45,574 nt of DNA from CAZOIA01 sp964579675 (GTDB lineage Bacteria > Planctomycetota > Phycisphaerae > UBA1845 > PWPN01). The position numbers and the translations under genes are program-made. This document shows, piece after piece, positions 31,781-41,354 of this stretch. The first letter of the stretch is position 1, and each line of letters begins with the position of its first letter. The stretch covers positions 1-45,574 of the forward strand of contig CAZOIA010000015.1 in the NCBI GenBank assembly GCA_964579675.1, in the 5' to 3' direction. Below the pieces are notes generated by a model. It had not been told where the DNA came from. It worked only from the letters and a program-made list of their open reading frames with translations, and ran no database searches.

Positions 31781-33015
31781 CTCTGTGGTTCCATTGCTCT
31801 CTCGTACGCACCGTTGGCCAGCTCCCTCCACCGTTCGAGCCGGTGGGCCAGGCCGACGCGCTCCAGATACGCCATGTCCAGTTTCGGCGCGAACAGGCGT
31901 TCAGCACCATTCGACTCGGATCGTTCCACATCCGAGACGAGGGCATCGGCGGCGTGCACCGCACTGAGGGCACAAAGACCGTCGTATGCGATCTCGTTCG
32001 GGCTGTGATGCAGGGCGACGGCTTCAACCAGTCTCATGGGCAATCCCCACAGCCCCAACAGATAGGCTCCGATCTCGGCATGGGTGACGTTGAGCAGATC
32101 CATTTCGGCCTCGCAAATCGGCCTCCGATCGGCCTCAACCGTGCGCAGGACCTCTTCAAACTCATCCACGTGTTGGCAGGCCAGGACCAGCATTCCAACG
32201 TCATGCAGCAGACCGGCGGTAAAGGCCTGATCGGGCCGGTCCCCAACCTGTTTCTCCGCCTTGCTGATCAGCCGGGCAACCTCGGCGACCACAAGTGAGT
32301 GATACCACAGCGCCTCCATGGAGAAACCGTCAAGGCGTCTCGGCAAGGCAAAGGCCTTGAAAACGTGATCCGTAAGAACCAATCCCTTGATTCGGATGAC
32401 GCCCAGAAGCGCTACCGTCTGTTCAACACTCGACACCCGGCGCCCGATCCCGAAAAACGAGGAGTTCACGAGCTGCAGGATCTTGGCCGACATCGCCATG
32501 TCACGCGATATGATTTCTGCAATGTCCCTGGCATCGGACGTTTCGGATTCCACCGCCCTGGTGATCTCGGCACAGAGCGTGGGCATGCTCGGGAGCTTCT
32601 CGCAACTCGCCACCGCCGCCCGTATCCGTTCGTTGCGAACGATGTGTTCCAGCGGACACGCCCGGGCGATTGCCTTCTTCAGCGTTTCCGGGTCCGTGGG
32701 CTTGGCCAGGTACTGGTGCGCAACCCTCAACGCCTGGGAGGTGGCGGTTTCACCCCCGCTCCCGGAGAGCACGATCCGGGCCGCGTCCGGATGCTCCTCG
32801 ATGACCCGCTCCAGGAGTTCGAAGCCGGTCATGCCCGGCATCTGCAGATCGGTGACAATGACATCGAACGACGATGCCGCCATCTTCTCCAGCGCCTCGG
32901 AGCCGCCGGACGCAAACTCCATGTCCCATTCGCTCTGCTGCTTGCGGAGCATGCGCCGCAACCCGTCGATAACGTTGGGTTCGTCGTCCACGAAGATAAT
33001 GCGTTTTCTAGCCAT
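31777..33015 (-). CDS. REC-HDOD response regulator
   Basis: 412 residues. REC (about 1-120): RIIFVDDEPNVIDGLRR, VTDLQMPGMTG, LAKPT. The HDOD domain (about 135-340) shows LPSMPTLCAEITRAVE, ISRDMAMSAKILQLVNSSFF and SVEQTVALLGVIRIKGLVL, then LLHDVGMLVLA. HDOD proteins are related to HD hydrolases, usually without the full metal site, and act as signalling adaptors. The start overlaps the kinase stop by eight bases. The fixed order kinase, HDOD, HD-GYP, GGDEF suggests one phosphorelay with several outputs. Confidence 0.93.
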   Translation of the reverse strand: MARKRIIFVDDEPNVIDGLRRMLRKQQSEWDMEFASGGSEALEKMAASSFDVIVTDLQMPGMTGFELLERVIEEHPDAARIVLSGSGGETATSQALRVAHQYLAKPTDPETLKKAIARACPLEHIVRNERIRAAVASCEKLPSMPTLCAEITRAVESETSDARDIAEIISRDMAMSAKILQLVNSSFFGIGRRVSSVEQTVALLGVIRIKGLVLTDHVFKAFALPRRLDGFSMEALWYHSLVVAEVARLISKAEKQVGDRPDQAFTAGLLHDVGMLVLACQHVDEFEEVLRTVEADRRPICEAEMDLLNVTHAEIGAYLLGLWGLPMRLVEAVALHHSPNEIAYDGLCALSAVHAADALVSDVERSESNGAERLFAPKLDMAYLERVGLAHRLERWRELANGAYERAMEPQR

Positions 33016-35197
33016 GCTCGGCCACGCCCGGTTCTGAAGTCGTCTTTCCTTCCATTTCCACGGGCAACCGGATCACAAAAGTTGTCCCCTTTCCCAGTTC
33101 GGTCTCGAAAGTCAGGGAGCCTCGGTGCTTGCCAACCACGATCTGATGGGCGATGTTCAATCCCTGGCCCGTGCCCCTGCCGACGCCCTTGGTGGTGAAG
33201 AACGGATCGAAGACCTTGGCCTGTATGTCTTCCGGGATACCGGTGCCCGTGTCGCCAATCGCGATTTCAACCTGGTCTCCGTCCGCCCGCGTGCTGATCG
33301 TGATCGTACCCCGCCGGGCGGTATCGGCGATCGCGTGGGCCGCGTTAATCACCAGGTTCAGGAACACCTGGTTCAACTCACTGGCGTGACACTTCACTGC
33401 GGGCAACTCGCCCCAATCGGTTACGATGTCCGCGACGTACTTGTACTCGTTGCGGGCCACCGTCAGCGTGGTCTCCAGGGCATGATTGATATCAACCCTT
33501 GCCACTTCCCCGCGATCCACGTGCGAGAAATCCTTCATCGCCCGCACGATGTGCGCCACCCGCTCGACCCCTTCCAAACTCTGCTCAATGGCCCGGGGCG
33601 TGTCCTCCAGGATATACTGCAGGTCGTAGTCCTGTTCAGCGGCATCGATAGCCCCGATGGCTTCAGGCGCGTGACCGCCCGATCTGACCAGCTCCGCGAG
33701 CTCCCGGTACTTGGCCACTAAGGCGTTCAGATCGGCGAAGGAATCGGACAACGCCCGGAGGTTGTCGCCGACATACTGGATCGGCGTGTTGATCTCATGA
33801 GCCACGCCCGCCGCGAGCTGACCTACTGAGGCCAGCTTCTCGTTCTGGAGAACCTTCCTTTGCGCCTCCAGCAGTTCTCTGCTGCGTTCATGGATCACCT
33901 TCTCAAGGTTTCTGTGGTACTCTCTCAGTTCCACCTCGCATTGTTGGCGCTCGGTGATGTCTACATCTGCACCTCTGTACCCACGGAGGTTTCCTTCCTC
34001 ATCGAGTACGGGGACCCCGCTTGTCAAGAGCCAGACCGTTCTGCCGTCCTTGTGCACGTTCCGGTTCATGAATCCGCGGAAAGACTCCTTTCTGGCGATT
34101 ATTTCAAGCGCCGCCTTCTTTAGCTCTTCCCGGTCTTCAGGATGGAACAGGTCATAAAAATGCTTCTCAAGGACTTCCTCCGGTCTGTAACCCAGAATGC
34201 TCTCGACCCCGGGGCTCGCGTAAGCGTATCTTCCGTTGACGTCGACCTCCCAAATCCACTCCAAAGCATTCGCTGCGATATCGCTGAATCTTCTCTCACT
34301 CTCCCTTAGCGCCTCCTGCGCCCGCCGGCGCTCTGTGATGTCAACCCAGTTCGCAACGTAGTATTGGAGCACCCCATCGTCTTGTACAGGAGCAGAGGTT
34401 ATCTCGACCCAGAATCGCTCTCCGCTCTTCTTGTGAAAAAGCTCTTCAAGCCGTGTTGCTCCGTTGTGTACAGCATCCTGGAAATCCGCACTGGTCTTTT
34501 CGAGCGTTTCCTCCGTCCACCAGGGGTATGGGGCCTTCGTGCCAATGATCTCCGCAGAAGAGAAGCCGGTCAGCTTCTCCAGCGCGGGATTCATATATCG
34601 TACTGAAGTACCCGCGTCGACGACTACCACGGGATTGGGGGCATTATCCAATAACCTGCAATGGAACTCCTGATTCTCCCTCAGCGCCTCCTCGACCTGC
34701 CTGCACCTGGCGATTTCCTGTTCCATTCGGCTGTTGGCCTGCACAAGGTGGGCCATGCGCTGGCCCGCGCTCACGCGAGCCACGAGTTCTCGCTCGTCGA
34801 AGGGCTGGGAAAGACAGTCGTCGGCGCCGGCCTTGAAGGCTTCGGTAGCGCAATCCATTCCGGAGTGGGCGGTCAGAAGAACAATAACGTATAAGAACCT
34901 GGTCTCCGTGTGATTCCGAATGGCGCGACAAAACTCGAGACCGTCCACCTGAGGCATCATCCAATCGGTGATGATTATTAGAGGCGGGTCGTTCTGTACG
35001 ATATCGAGGGCCTCAGGCCCGTTGCTGGCCGTCAGCACCTCGTACCCTTCCTCGGTCAGATATCGCCGGAGCAGGTCTAGGGATGCCGGATCACCGCCGA
35101 CGACCAGCACCCTATCGCTTCGATGGTCTGAATCGACGGGCGATACGCCGTGGTCCACTACATCGGTACCTGACTGTTCGTCGATCACCGCTTTCAC
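33008..35197 (-). CDS. Hybrid histidine kinase: degenerate receiver, two PAS domains, HisKA-HATPase
   Basis: 729 residues from the GTG at 35197, nine bases after GGGGAGG; the frame is open for 77 more codons upstream, without a signal. Domains: receiver (about 27-145), PAS (about 178-298), PAS/PAC (about 301-420, ending GYRGADVDITERQQ), coiled coil, HisKA with phospho-acceptor His467 in QLAAGVAHEINTPI, then HATPase with NQVFLNLVINAAHA, IGDTGTGIPE and GTGQGLNIAHQIV. The receiver keeps the acceptor Asp (ITDWMMPQ) but has GG in place of the acidic pair (VLVVGGDP) and Gln in place of the conserved Lys (SQPF), so it may not be phosphorylated normally. No transmembrane segment: cytosolic sensor. 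Confidence 0.92.
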   Translation of the reverse strand: MKAVIDEQSGTDVVDHGVSPVDSDHRSDRVLVVGGDPASLDLLRRYLTEEGYEVLTASNGPEALDIVQNDPPLIIITDWMMPQVDGLEFCRAIRNHTETRFLYVIVLLTAHSGMDCATEAFKAGADDCLSQPFDERELVARVSAGQRMAHLVQANSRMEQEIARCRQVEEALRENQEFHCRLLDNAPNPVVVVDAGTSVRYMNPALEKLTGFSSAEIIGTKAPYPWWTEETLEKTSADFQDAVHNGATRLEELFHKKSGERFWVEITSAPVQDDGVLQYYVANWVDITERRRAQEALRESERRFSDIAANALEWIWEVDVNGRYAYASPGVESILGYRPEEVLEKHFYDLFHPEDREELKKAALEIIARKESFRGFMNRNVHKDGRTVWLLTSGVPVLDEEGNLRGYRGADVDITERQQCEVELREYHRNLEKVIHERSRELLEAQRKVLQNEKLASVGQLAAGVAHEINTPIQYVGDNLRALSDSFADLNALVAKYRELAELVRSGGHAPEAIGAIDAAEQDYDLQYILEDTPRAIEQSLEGVERVAHIVRAMKDFSHVDRGEVARVDINHALETTLTVARNEYKYVADIVTDWGELPAVKCHASELNQVFLNLVINAAHAIADTARRGTITISTRADGDQVEIAIGDTGTGIPEDIQAKVFDPFFTTKGVGRGTGQGLNIAHQIVVGKHRGSLTFETELGKGTTFVIRLPVEMEGKTTSEPGVAEHG

Positions 35198-35472
35198 CTC
35201 GAAGACCTCCCCGGAGCGGGAACTCGCTCTCCAAAAGACCGATAACCAACTGACTCCCCGTGGCTTCACCACCACGAGTGCCCCCTCTCTCCTCGTCACA
35301 TGCAAACGCGAGCTTGATACTCTGGTCAGAAACCTATGGGGTATCTTTCCCCGAGAAGGCCTGCCCGGAGGTTTGCGAAGCGAGTTATCGGCGAATCGGA
35401 CGAATGCGGTCGAAGCCGCAACCGCCAAAGCCTGCTCGATGATCGAGCGCTACGACGCGCCAGCAAGGACTT

Positions 35473-35492
35473 GCGGGCTTGAAGCCCGCGCG
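35473..35492. repeat. Palindromic intergenic repeat (GCGGGCTT-G-AAGCCCGC)
   Basis: Perfect eight-base arms around one base. It lies between the CehA/McbA gene and the kinase, in a gap of about 340 bases with no other gene seen. Confidence 0.7.
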
Positions 35493-35534
35493 ACCTTCCG
35501 CTTGTACCGGCGGGGCTTGCCGGCACGCGGCCAC

Positions 35535-38048
35535 TCAGTGCGGAACCCCTAGCTGGTGCATCCGGCGGTGGATAGCCTCGCGGGCCTGCCGGTATGGTTC
35601 CTCGAGGAAGGCCTGGTGGTCCTGGTGGGTATGGTGATGGGTCGTGTGGTCGGGGTTGCGTCTCGGCGCGAGCCGGCGGATGTAGGTCAGGCCGCCTTCG
35701 ATCAGCGTGAGCATGTACTGGGCGTCCGATGGGCTGAACAGCTCGTATGCGCCGCCCACGGCGATGTAAATCGGCGATGTGTGGGCCATCACGCCACGCT
35801 TCCACCAGTCGTGATGGCGAATGACAGTGTAGTCCGGGCCGCCGCAACGGGCGGCCAGCCAGGTATCGCTCTCGATCTTGAGCGAGCCCCGGAGCCGCAG
35901 CATCCGGGAGCCGGCCGCCTCGTCCGTCGAGGCGACCACGTGCCCCTGACGCACGATCTGGAGCGTGTGAATCGGCAGGACGGACTCGGCCAGGGCCTCG
36001 ACTTCGACCACCCCGCCGTTTCCGGGAAGCTCTACCGTGCTGCCGATCGGCCGACCGTCCACGGTGAAGCGGATGATCGGACCACCGGAAATGAAAGTAT
36101 TGCCCCCCCGAAGCGCCTTGCACCAGTTATCGTAGTTGAAAGCCTCGTCCGGCGGGATATAGCAGTAGGTGCGGTAGATGCCCACTGGAACGTCGGCGGT
36201 CATCTTATCGGTCCCCCCCACGAGCGGGAGCCGGTATCCGCAGTTCAGGTAGCGGTAGTACTCTTCATGATTGTACGGCTCTTGCCCCACCATCTCGCCC
36301 GCATCCACCCGGCCGGTGGCGATCAGCACCGCCGGTTCGCAGTTGGGTGCGGGCATGTGGGGAATGATTACGGTCCCGCCCTGAGCGTGGCACTCATCGG
36401 CCCACGCGGAGAGCGTGGTCTCCAGTGATCCGCCCAGCTCCCCCTCCGCCGGTCCCCCGGTGCACCAGGGCATGACGGGCTTTTTCAGCCCGAGCAGGCT
36501 CAGGTGCCCGAGCATGTGCTGGCGGTTTTCCTGGCTGGCGTAGACGATATTCCAGCCGTCGGACGAGACGCTTGGCCGGCCGGTGAACTCCTCGGTGTTG
36601 GTGAACAGCCCGCCCCATTGGGACTGCAGCAGGTTTACCACATTGAGATCCTCGGCCTGGCTTTCGAGATGGCCACCTTGCGTGGAGACGAAGTGCACGT
36701 GGGTGTCGCCGCTGAAGTAGCGCTCGCGATTCATGCTCACCCAGCGCTTCAGCCGGAGCGCGAGTCCCCGCTGCCCGGGCTCGATCCGGACCCGCTGGCG
36801 GAGCGGTTCGTACTCGTACCCGCGGGCCACGTCTACGATGACCTCGCCCCGGGGAAGCCAGCCCTGGCACGACCCGTCGATGTAGGCGTACGTGATCTGA
36901 CCGAGACGGACGTCCCCACCCACGTCGATGTGCCAGGTGCCCAGGTTGCTGTTGACGTGCGCGTGATGGCCGTGCGGCGCATACGGAACCCCCTGCGGAC
37001 TGCGGAAGTGGATCCGGCAGGCAATCGGCTTGCCCGTCTCATCATCCAGGACGCTGGTGTGCACCCAGTTCTTTCCGCCCCCGAGCACCTCGATGCGGGC
37101 GGTTCGGCCAACGGCGACCTCTCCCTTCCGGCGCAGTTGTCCCCAGTTGGCCCGACCGATCGGCTGGCCGTCTTTCCGGACCGTGATGGTCGCCGAGTCG
37201 ATGGCGGCGATCTCACAATACGCGGGACTGGAACCGGGGTTTTGAGGCTCACCCCAGCCCTTGAAATCGTCGTTGAGGAACTGCTCGCCGTCAGCGGCCG
37301 GCAGCGGGTAAACGTAAGTCGCCTGCCCCCGATCGACGTCTACCTCGAGCGCGAAGGGCGACTGGGCATCGGCCTTGCGGGTGAGCGTGATCTTCACCTC
37401 CTGGCTTGCGTCGCGAGTGAACGGATGTTCGTCAACGTGCCCGGTGGTGATACCCGCGACGATGAACGTGGCCCCGCCGGGTATGATCGTCAGTGACTCA
37501 ATGCGCTTGCGTGGCTGGGGATTGGCCCAGTTCCACAGGTAATAGCCCCGGGGCCAACCCTGCTCGGCTTCCGTCTGACGGCGCCCGGCTTCCGGCCACG
37601 GTCCGGCATCGCGATCGAGCCGGCAGTCCTTCTGATCCGGCAGCGAGCAGAACGGGTAGTGCCCCCAACCGAGCGGAAACCAGCCCACCTCGAACCGCTC
37701 GCGGATCGGGATCCGATACGCCTTCCCGCCGGCGAGCGTGAAAACGTACTCCGCCACGGTTCGGCCCACCTCTTCGGCGGCACCCTCGCACCCGCTGGTT
37801 TCGATCAGGGTGTGGGCGACGATCACGTTGAAAGACTTGCGCCGGATAGGGATCACGATTTGCCTGCCCTGACGGTTGTCAACCTTCGGGCCCACCCCGG
37901 CGTAGATGTTCCGCGCCCGAGCGGTCCCGATCTGGAACGGCAACCCATGGAACGATTGCCTGCCCACCGGCGGCTCCCGGTCGTCGAACACCTCGACGCC
38001 ACAGTTGCACTGTTTGGAGAAGTTGAGCGGCTGGTAGTCCTTCATCAT
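35535..38048 (-). CDS. CehA/McbA family metallohydrolase-domain protein
   Basis: 837 residues; two ATGs are adjacent (38048 and 38045) after CGGAG. The N-terminal half (about 1-450) is beta-rich with Ig-like or carbohydrate-binding-like segments (FNVIVAHTLIETSG, ARIEVLGGGKNWVHTSVLDD). The metallohydrolase part has ERYFSGDTHVHFVSTQG, a PHP-like first metal motif (DTHVH), then VVIIPHMPAPNCEP-like text (GTVIIPHMPAPN), LPLVGGTDKM and AVGIYRTYCY-type segments (VPVGIYRTYCY), as in the CehA/McbA family. Substrate unknown. No signal peptide is clear. The C-terminus has a His-rich stretch (DHTTHHHTHQDH). Minus strand, 96 bases after the DUF1080 gene and possibly cotranscribed with it. Confidence 0.88.
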   Translation of the reverse strand: MMKDYQPLNFSKQCNCGVEVFDDREPPVGRQSFHGLPFQIGTARARNIYAGVGPKVDNRQGRQIVIPIRRKSFNVIVAHTLIETSGCEGAAEEVGRTVAEYVFTLAGGKAYRIPIRERFEVGWFPLGWGHYPFCSLPDQKDCRLDRDAGPWPEAGRRQTEAEQGWPRGYYLWNWANPQPRKRIESLTIIPGGATFIVAGITTGHVDEHPFTRDASQEVKITLTRKADAQSPFALEVDVDRGQATYVYPLPAADGEQFLNDDFKGWGEPQNPGSSPAYCEIAAIDSATITVRKDGQPIGRANWGQLRRKGEVAVGRTARIEVLGGGKNWVHTSVLDDETGKPIACRIHFRSPQGVPYAPHGHHAHVNSNLGTWHIDVGGDVRLGQITYAYIDGSCQGWLPRGEVIVDVARGYEYEPLRQRVRIEPGQRGLALRLKRWVSMNRERYFSGDTHVHFVSTQGGHLESQAEDLNVVNLLQSQWGGLFTNTEEFTGRPSVSSDGWNIVYASQENRQHMLGHLSLLGLKKPVMPWCTGGPAEGELGGSLETTLSAWADECHAQGGTVIIPHMPAPNCEPAVLIATGRVDAGEMVGQEPYNHEEYYRYLNCGYRLPLVGGTDKMTADVPVGIYRTYCYIPPDEAFNYDNWCKALRGGNTFISGGPIIRFTVDGRPIGSTVELPGNGGVVEVEALAESVLPIHTLQIVRQGHVVASTDEAAGSRMLRLRGSLKIESDTWLAARCGGPDYTVIRHHDWWKRGVMAHTSPIYIAVGGAYELFSPSDAQYMLTLIEGGLTYIRRLAPRRNPDHTTHHHTHQDHQAFLEEPYRQAREAIHRRMHQLGVPH

Positions 38049-38082
38049 TTCGGCTCCGAGCCGTTGTCCACGCTAAAGACGT

Positions 38083-38103
38083 CCCGGGCTTCAGCCCGCG
38101 CGG
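38083..38103. repeat. Palindromic intergenic repeat (CCCGGGCTTCAGCCCGCG)
   Basis: Same unit as the in-frame copies at 21764-21826. It lies in the 96-base gap between the DUF1080 and CehA/McbA genes. Confidence 0.75.
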
Positions 38104-38144
38104 CCCCGCGCTTACGAGCATGGCGCCCGGTCGCGCACGGTTAT

Positions 38145-39470
38145 TCAGTTGGACTCTGGACGTCGGGTTGCCGCAATCGGTCTCAGCATCAGGCGGCGCA
38201 CGTCGATCGACCCGTGGTCGCCCTGGATCATGATCGGCCCGGGCTTGCCCACATCGCGGTCCAACTCGCCGCCCGTGGGGCGGGTCGCTTCGATGTTATC
38301 GACCGTTTTAACGCCGTTGAGGATGACGCTGACCTTCTTCCCGACGATCCTGGCGTATACGCTCTGCCACTCGCCGGGCTTTCGGCTCGCGTTTCTCGCC
38401 GGGGGGGCCAGGCTGTACAGCGCACCGTTGGACCCCGTGCCCGGGGCTTGGCCGTAATCATCGCAGATCTGAATCTCGTACCGCCCCCGCAGGTACATCC
38501 CGCTGTTGCTGCCCTTGGGAATGCGGTACTCGTAGTACAGCTCGAAGTCCTTGAACTTCCGATCACTGACGATGTCCGTGCCGTGCTTCTCGGGACTGGT
38601 CGTATTGACCATCACTCCGGCCACAACCTTCCACGACAGGGGCCGATCGTGACCGGGACGCCTGTGCCAGCCGGCCAGGTCTTTGCCGTTGCAAAGATCG
38701 ATCCACCCCGGCCCCTTGGGGCTGTTCTTCGAATCGAGGTATTTGCGTCCCTTGACTTCGAGCGGCCTGATCATCACGGTCCGGACTTCAATCGCCCCGT
38801 GGTCTCCCTGGATCATGATCGGCCCGGGCTCGTCCACCTTATCGTCCAGGTGCCCGCCGGTCGGCCTCGGCACCGCGACGTTCTCGTGGATCCTCACCCC
38901 GTTGAGCACGACCGACTCGACCGTGGTCCCCACGATCTTCGTGTACACGCTCTGCCACTCGCCGGGGCGGCGGCTCACGTTGCGGCTCGGGGCGGCCGTC
39001 GCCCATATCCCGCCGTTGGTGCCCGGCGACGGCTCCTGGCCGTAGTCCCCTAGAATCTGGATCTCGTACCGCCCCCGCAGATACATCCCGCTGTTGTTGC
39101 CCTCGCCAACGCGGTACTCGTAGTAGAGCTCGAAGTCCCTGAAGGTCCAGTCGCTGACGATGTCCGTCCCGGGCTTGCCGTGGCTGGCTTCGTTGACCAT
39201 CGCGCCGCCCACCACCTTCCAGGACATGGGGCGTTTGTGATCCGGGCGCTTGTGCCAACCGGCCAGATCCTTCCCGTTGAACAGGGCAAACCACCCCTGG
39301 CCCTTCGGGCCGTGCTCGGCATCGAGATAACGATGCTGGCCCGCCGCCGGTTTGCCGGGCGATTTTCTATCGGCATCACGAGCCTTGGCCTCCGGCGCAG
39401 CCTCACACGTTGCAGCGGCAAAGGCCACAACACCGGTAATGGCGAATCCTTTCAGAATGTAACGAGTCAT
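38145..39470 (-). CDS. Exported protein with two tandem DUF1080 (3-keto-disaccharide hydrolase-like) domains
   Basis: 441 residues from the ATG at 39470, after AGGAGAAG. Signal peptide ILKGFAITGVVAFAAATCEA. Two copies of one domain follow (about 80-265 and 270-435), each with FNGKDLAGWH or CNGKDLAGWH, SWKVV, GTDIVSD, FELYYEYR, NSGMYLRGRYEIQI, PGEWQSVY, RPTGG and IMIQGDHG. This is the DUF1080 concanavalin-like fold; some members hydrolyse 3-keto-glycosides. The two copies are about 60-65% identical by eye, so the duplication is not ancient. It follows a Gfo/Idh/MocA oxidoreductase by 22 bases, a pairing that fits 3-keto-sugar formation and cleavage. Confidence 0.92.
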   Translation of the reverse strand: MTRYILKGFAITGVVAFAAATCEAAPEAKARDADRKSPGKPAAGQHRYLDAEHGPKGQGWFALFNGKDLAGWHKRPDHKRPMSWKVVGGAMVNEASHGKPGTDIVSDWTFRDFELYYEYRVGEGNNSGMYLRGRYEIQILGDYGQEPSPGTNGGIWATAAPSRNVSRRPGEWQSVYTKIVGTTVESVVLNGVRIHENVAVPRPTGGHLDDKVDEPGPIMIQGDHGAIEVRTVMIRPLEVKGRKYLDSKNSPKGPGWIDLCNGKDLAGWHRRPGHDRPLSWKVVAGVMVNTTSPEKHGTDIVSDRKFKDFELYYEYRIPKGSNSGMYLRGRYEIQICDDYGQAPGTGSNGALYSLAPPARNASRKPGEWQSVYARIVGKKVSVILNGVKTVDNIEATRPTGGELDRDVGKPGPIMIQGDHGSIDVRRLMLRPIAATRRPESN

Positions 39471-39492
39471 TGCGGTTCTTCTCCTGATTGTC

Positions 39493-40917
39493 TCACACCT
39501 GCGGTAGCTCGAAACCCTTGCGATACTCCCGGGCCAGGCGCCGGTTGGCCTCGCGGTCCGCAACCTTCAGGTCGCGGTCCTTGAAGCAGAGCTCCTTCTC
39601 GTGGTCCCAGAAGATCTGCCGGCCCACCTTGAGCGATACGTTGGCCAGGTGGCAGGCAACGACGGTGTTGTAGTGAAGCTCGATCGAGGCGATCGGCTTC
39701 TTGCGGTTCCTGACGCAGTCGATGAAGTTGTTCACGTGGGCGAAGTGCGAGTTCCAGTCCCCGCCCTTCACCTTCTCGTCGAGCCCCTCGATGCGGTTGC
39801 CCTTCTTGGGATCCTTCCAGTTGATCGCGTCGGCCTGGACCTTCCAGGACTCTCGATCGATGTGCATGTACCCGTTCGTCCCGTTGAACTCCATCCCGTA
39901 CCCGCCCGCGTCCCAGGGCCGGCCGCTCGCCTTTCGCATCGCGTAGGTGTGCACCAATCCCTTCGGGGCCCGCCGGTGGGGGCCGAACTCGTAGATCGTC
40001 TGCATCGTGTCCGGCGTGTCCCGATCGTCCGTGAGCACCCAGTGCCCGCCGACGGTCGAGACGGAGATCGGATGGGTGACGCCCAGCGTCCACATGATGA
40101 TGTCCTGGAGGTGAACGTTCCAGTCACCGACCATGCCGGCACCGTAGTCGAAGTACCACCGCCAGGAACTGTGGAACCGGCGCCGGTTGAACCGCCTGAC
40201 GGGGGCCGGCCCCAGCCACGTATCGTAATCGAGCCCGGCCGGCGTGGGCTCATCCGGCTTGTGCCCGAGGCCGTCCGGCGACTCGTTCCCATACGTGTAC
40301 GTACGCGTCATGCTGATCGTGCCGAGCTTCCCGTCGCGGACGAAGTTGCGGGCCTCCTGGATGTGGGTTGAGCTTCGCTGGTGGGTCCCGACCTGGCACA
40401 CGATGTCGTACTTCCTGGCCGCATCGACCATTGCCCGGCCCTCGCGGATGTTGTGGCAGCAGGGCTTCTCGCAATAGACGTCCTTACCCGCCTGGGCCGC
40501 CAGGAGCATCGGTGCCGCGTGCCAGTGGTCCGGTGTGCCGATGATCACCACGTCCACGTCCTTCATCTCGATCACCTGGCGGTAGTCCTTCACCCGCCGG
40601 GGTGTCTTGTTCATGTCCTTCTCGACGTCCTTGGTGACGACGTCGAGCCGCTTGTCATCTACGTCGCACAGGGCGGCCACGTCGCACACCTTGCTCTTCC
40701 TGAAGTTCATGAGCTTGAACTGGCCCATCCCGCCGCAGCCGATCAGAGCGACGACGATCCTGTCGTTCGGGCCGATCTTTCGCCGGGGAGCGGCCGCGAC
40801 CGCCGGTGTCTTCGATGTCGTCTCACAGCCAGCCAGGCCCACGCCCAGGGCGGCGACGCCGGCTGCGGTCTTGCCACTGGTTCCGAGGAACTGTCGTCGG
40901 CTAACAGGAGTGCTCAT
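39493..40917 (-). CDS. Tat-exported Gfo/Idh/MocA family oxidoreductase
   Basis: 474 residues from the ATG at 40917, seven bases after GGAGG. The twin-arginine signal VSRRQFLGTSGK is followed by a hydrophobic stretch and LAGCE, a possible lipobox, so a lipid-anchored Tat substrate is possible. The NAD(P)-binding fold has VALIGCGGMGQ, AALCDVDD, VIIGTPDHWHA and YCEKPCC. Members oxidise or epimerise sugars using NAD(P); the DUF1080 gene downstream suggests a 3-keto-sugar route. Substrate unassigned. Confidence 0.93.
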   Translation of the reverse strand: MSTPVSRRQFLGTSGKTAAGVAALGVGLAGCETTSKTPAVAAAPRRKIGPNDRIVVALIGCGGMGQFKLMNFRKSKVCDVAALCDVDDKRLDVVTKDVEKDMNKTPRRVKDYRQVIEMKDVDVVIIGTPDHWHAAPMLLAAQAGKDVYCEKPCCHNIREGRAMVDAARKYDIVCQVGTHQRSSTHIQEARNFVRDGKLGTISMTRTYTYGNESPDGLGHKPDEPTPAGLDYDTWLGPAPVRRFNRRRFHSSWRWYFDYGAGMVGDWNVHLQDIIMWTLGVTHPISVSTVGGHWVLTDDRDTPDTMQTIYEFGPHRRAPKGLVHTYAMRKASGRPWDAGGYGMEFNGTNGYMHIDRESWKVQADAINWKDPKKGNRIEGLDEKVKGGDWNSHFAHVNNFIDCVRNRKKPIASIELHYNTVVACHLANVSLKVGRQIFWDHEKELCFKDRDLKVADREANRRLAREYRKGFELPQV

Positions 40918-41354
40918 GTCCACGCCTCCATCCTGAGAGTTCTCTGTCGCTATGGGGCCTCGCGACCCCGGGGTCGCAGCCGCCATCGGAGCGGCTATAA
41001 CTACACCGAACCGCCGGCCAGAACAAGCCGAACCGCCTGCTGCCCGGCCTCTGCATCACGAGACCGCACCACTACCGAATCGTGCTTCCCCCGGTTGGCC
41101 CCTCGGAACCTGATCGGCTCCCCGCGTTCTGCCACAATCCCAGCCGAGCGGAGCAGTCCCCGCGTTCTTGCCAGATGGCGCGAACCAGACCCGCCCAACC
41201 AGGTGCCAGGCCAACCGCCGAACCAGATATGCAGGCCGGAAGCAAAGAAGGGCAAAACGAACCCAACGAAGCCCCACACGCGCCTTACCCCTTGCCCACA
41301 AAGAGGTTACGTCATCACGCAATCAGCCGCCAGACCGTCGGACCGAGAACGGCG
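40918..41354. other. 437-base intergenic region, no supported gene
   Basis: Small open frames occur (minus strand 41001-41279) but none has a ribosome site or recognisable fold. GAACGCGGGGA occurs twice on the minus strand, and the text TTGGGTTCGTTTTGCCC resembles short repeats I associate with planctomycete spacers; that is an impression, not a match. No terminator or promoter stands out. Confidence 0.5.

Noticed and set aside
41001..41279. 92-codon minus-strand open frame in the esterase to Gfo/Idh/MocA gap
   Set aside because: No ribosome site, no signal or fold, and its text looks like spacer repeats.
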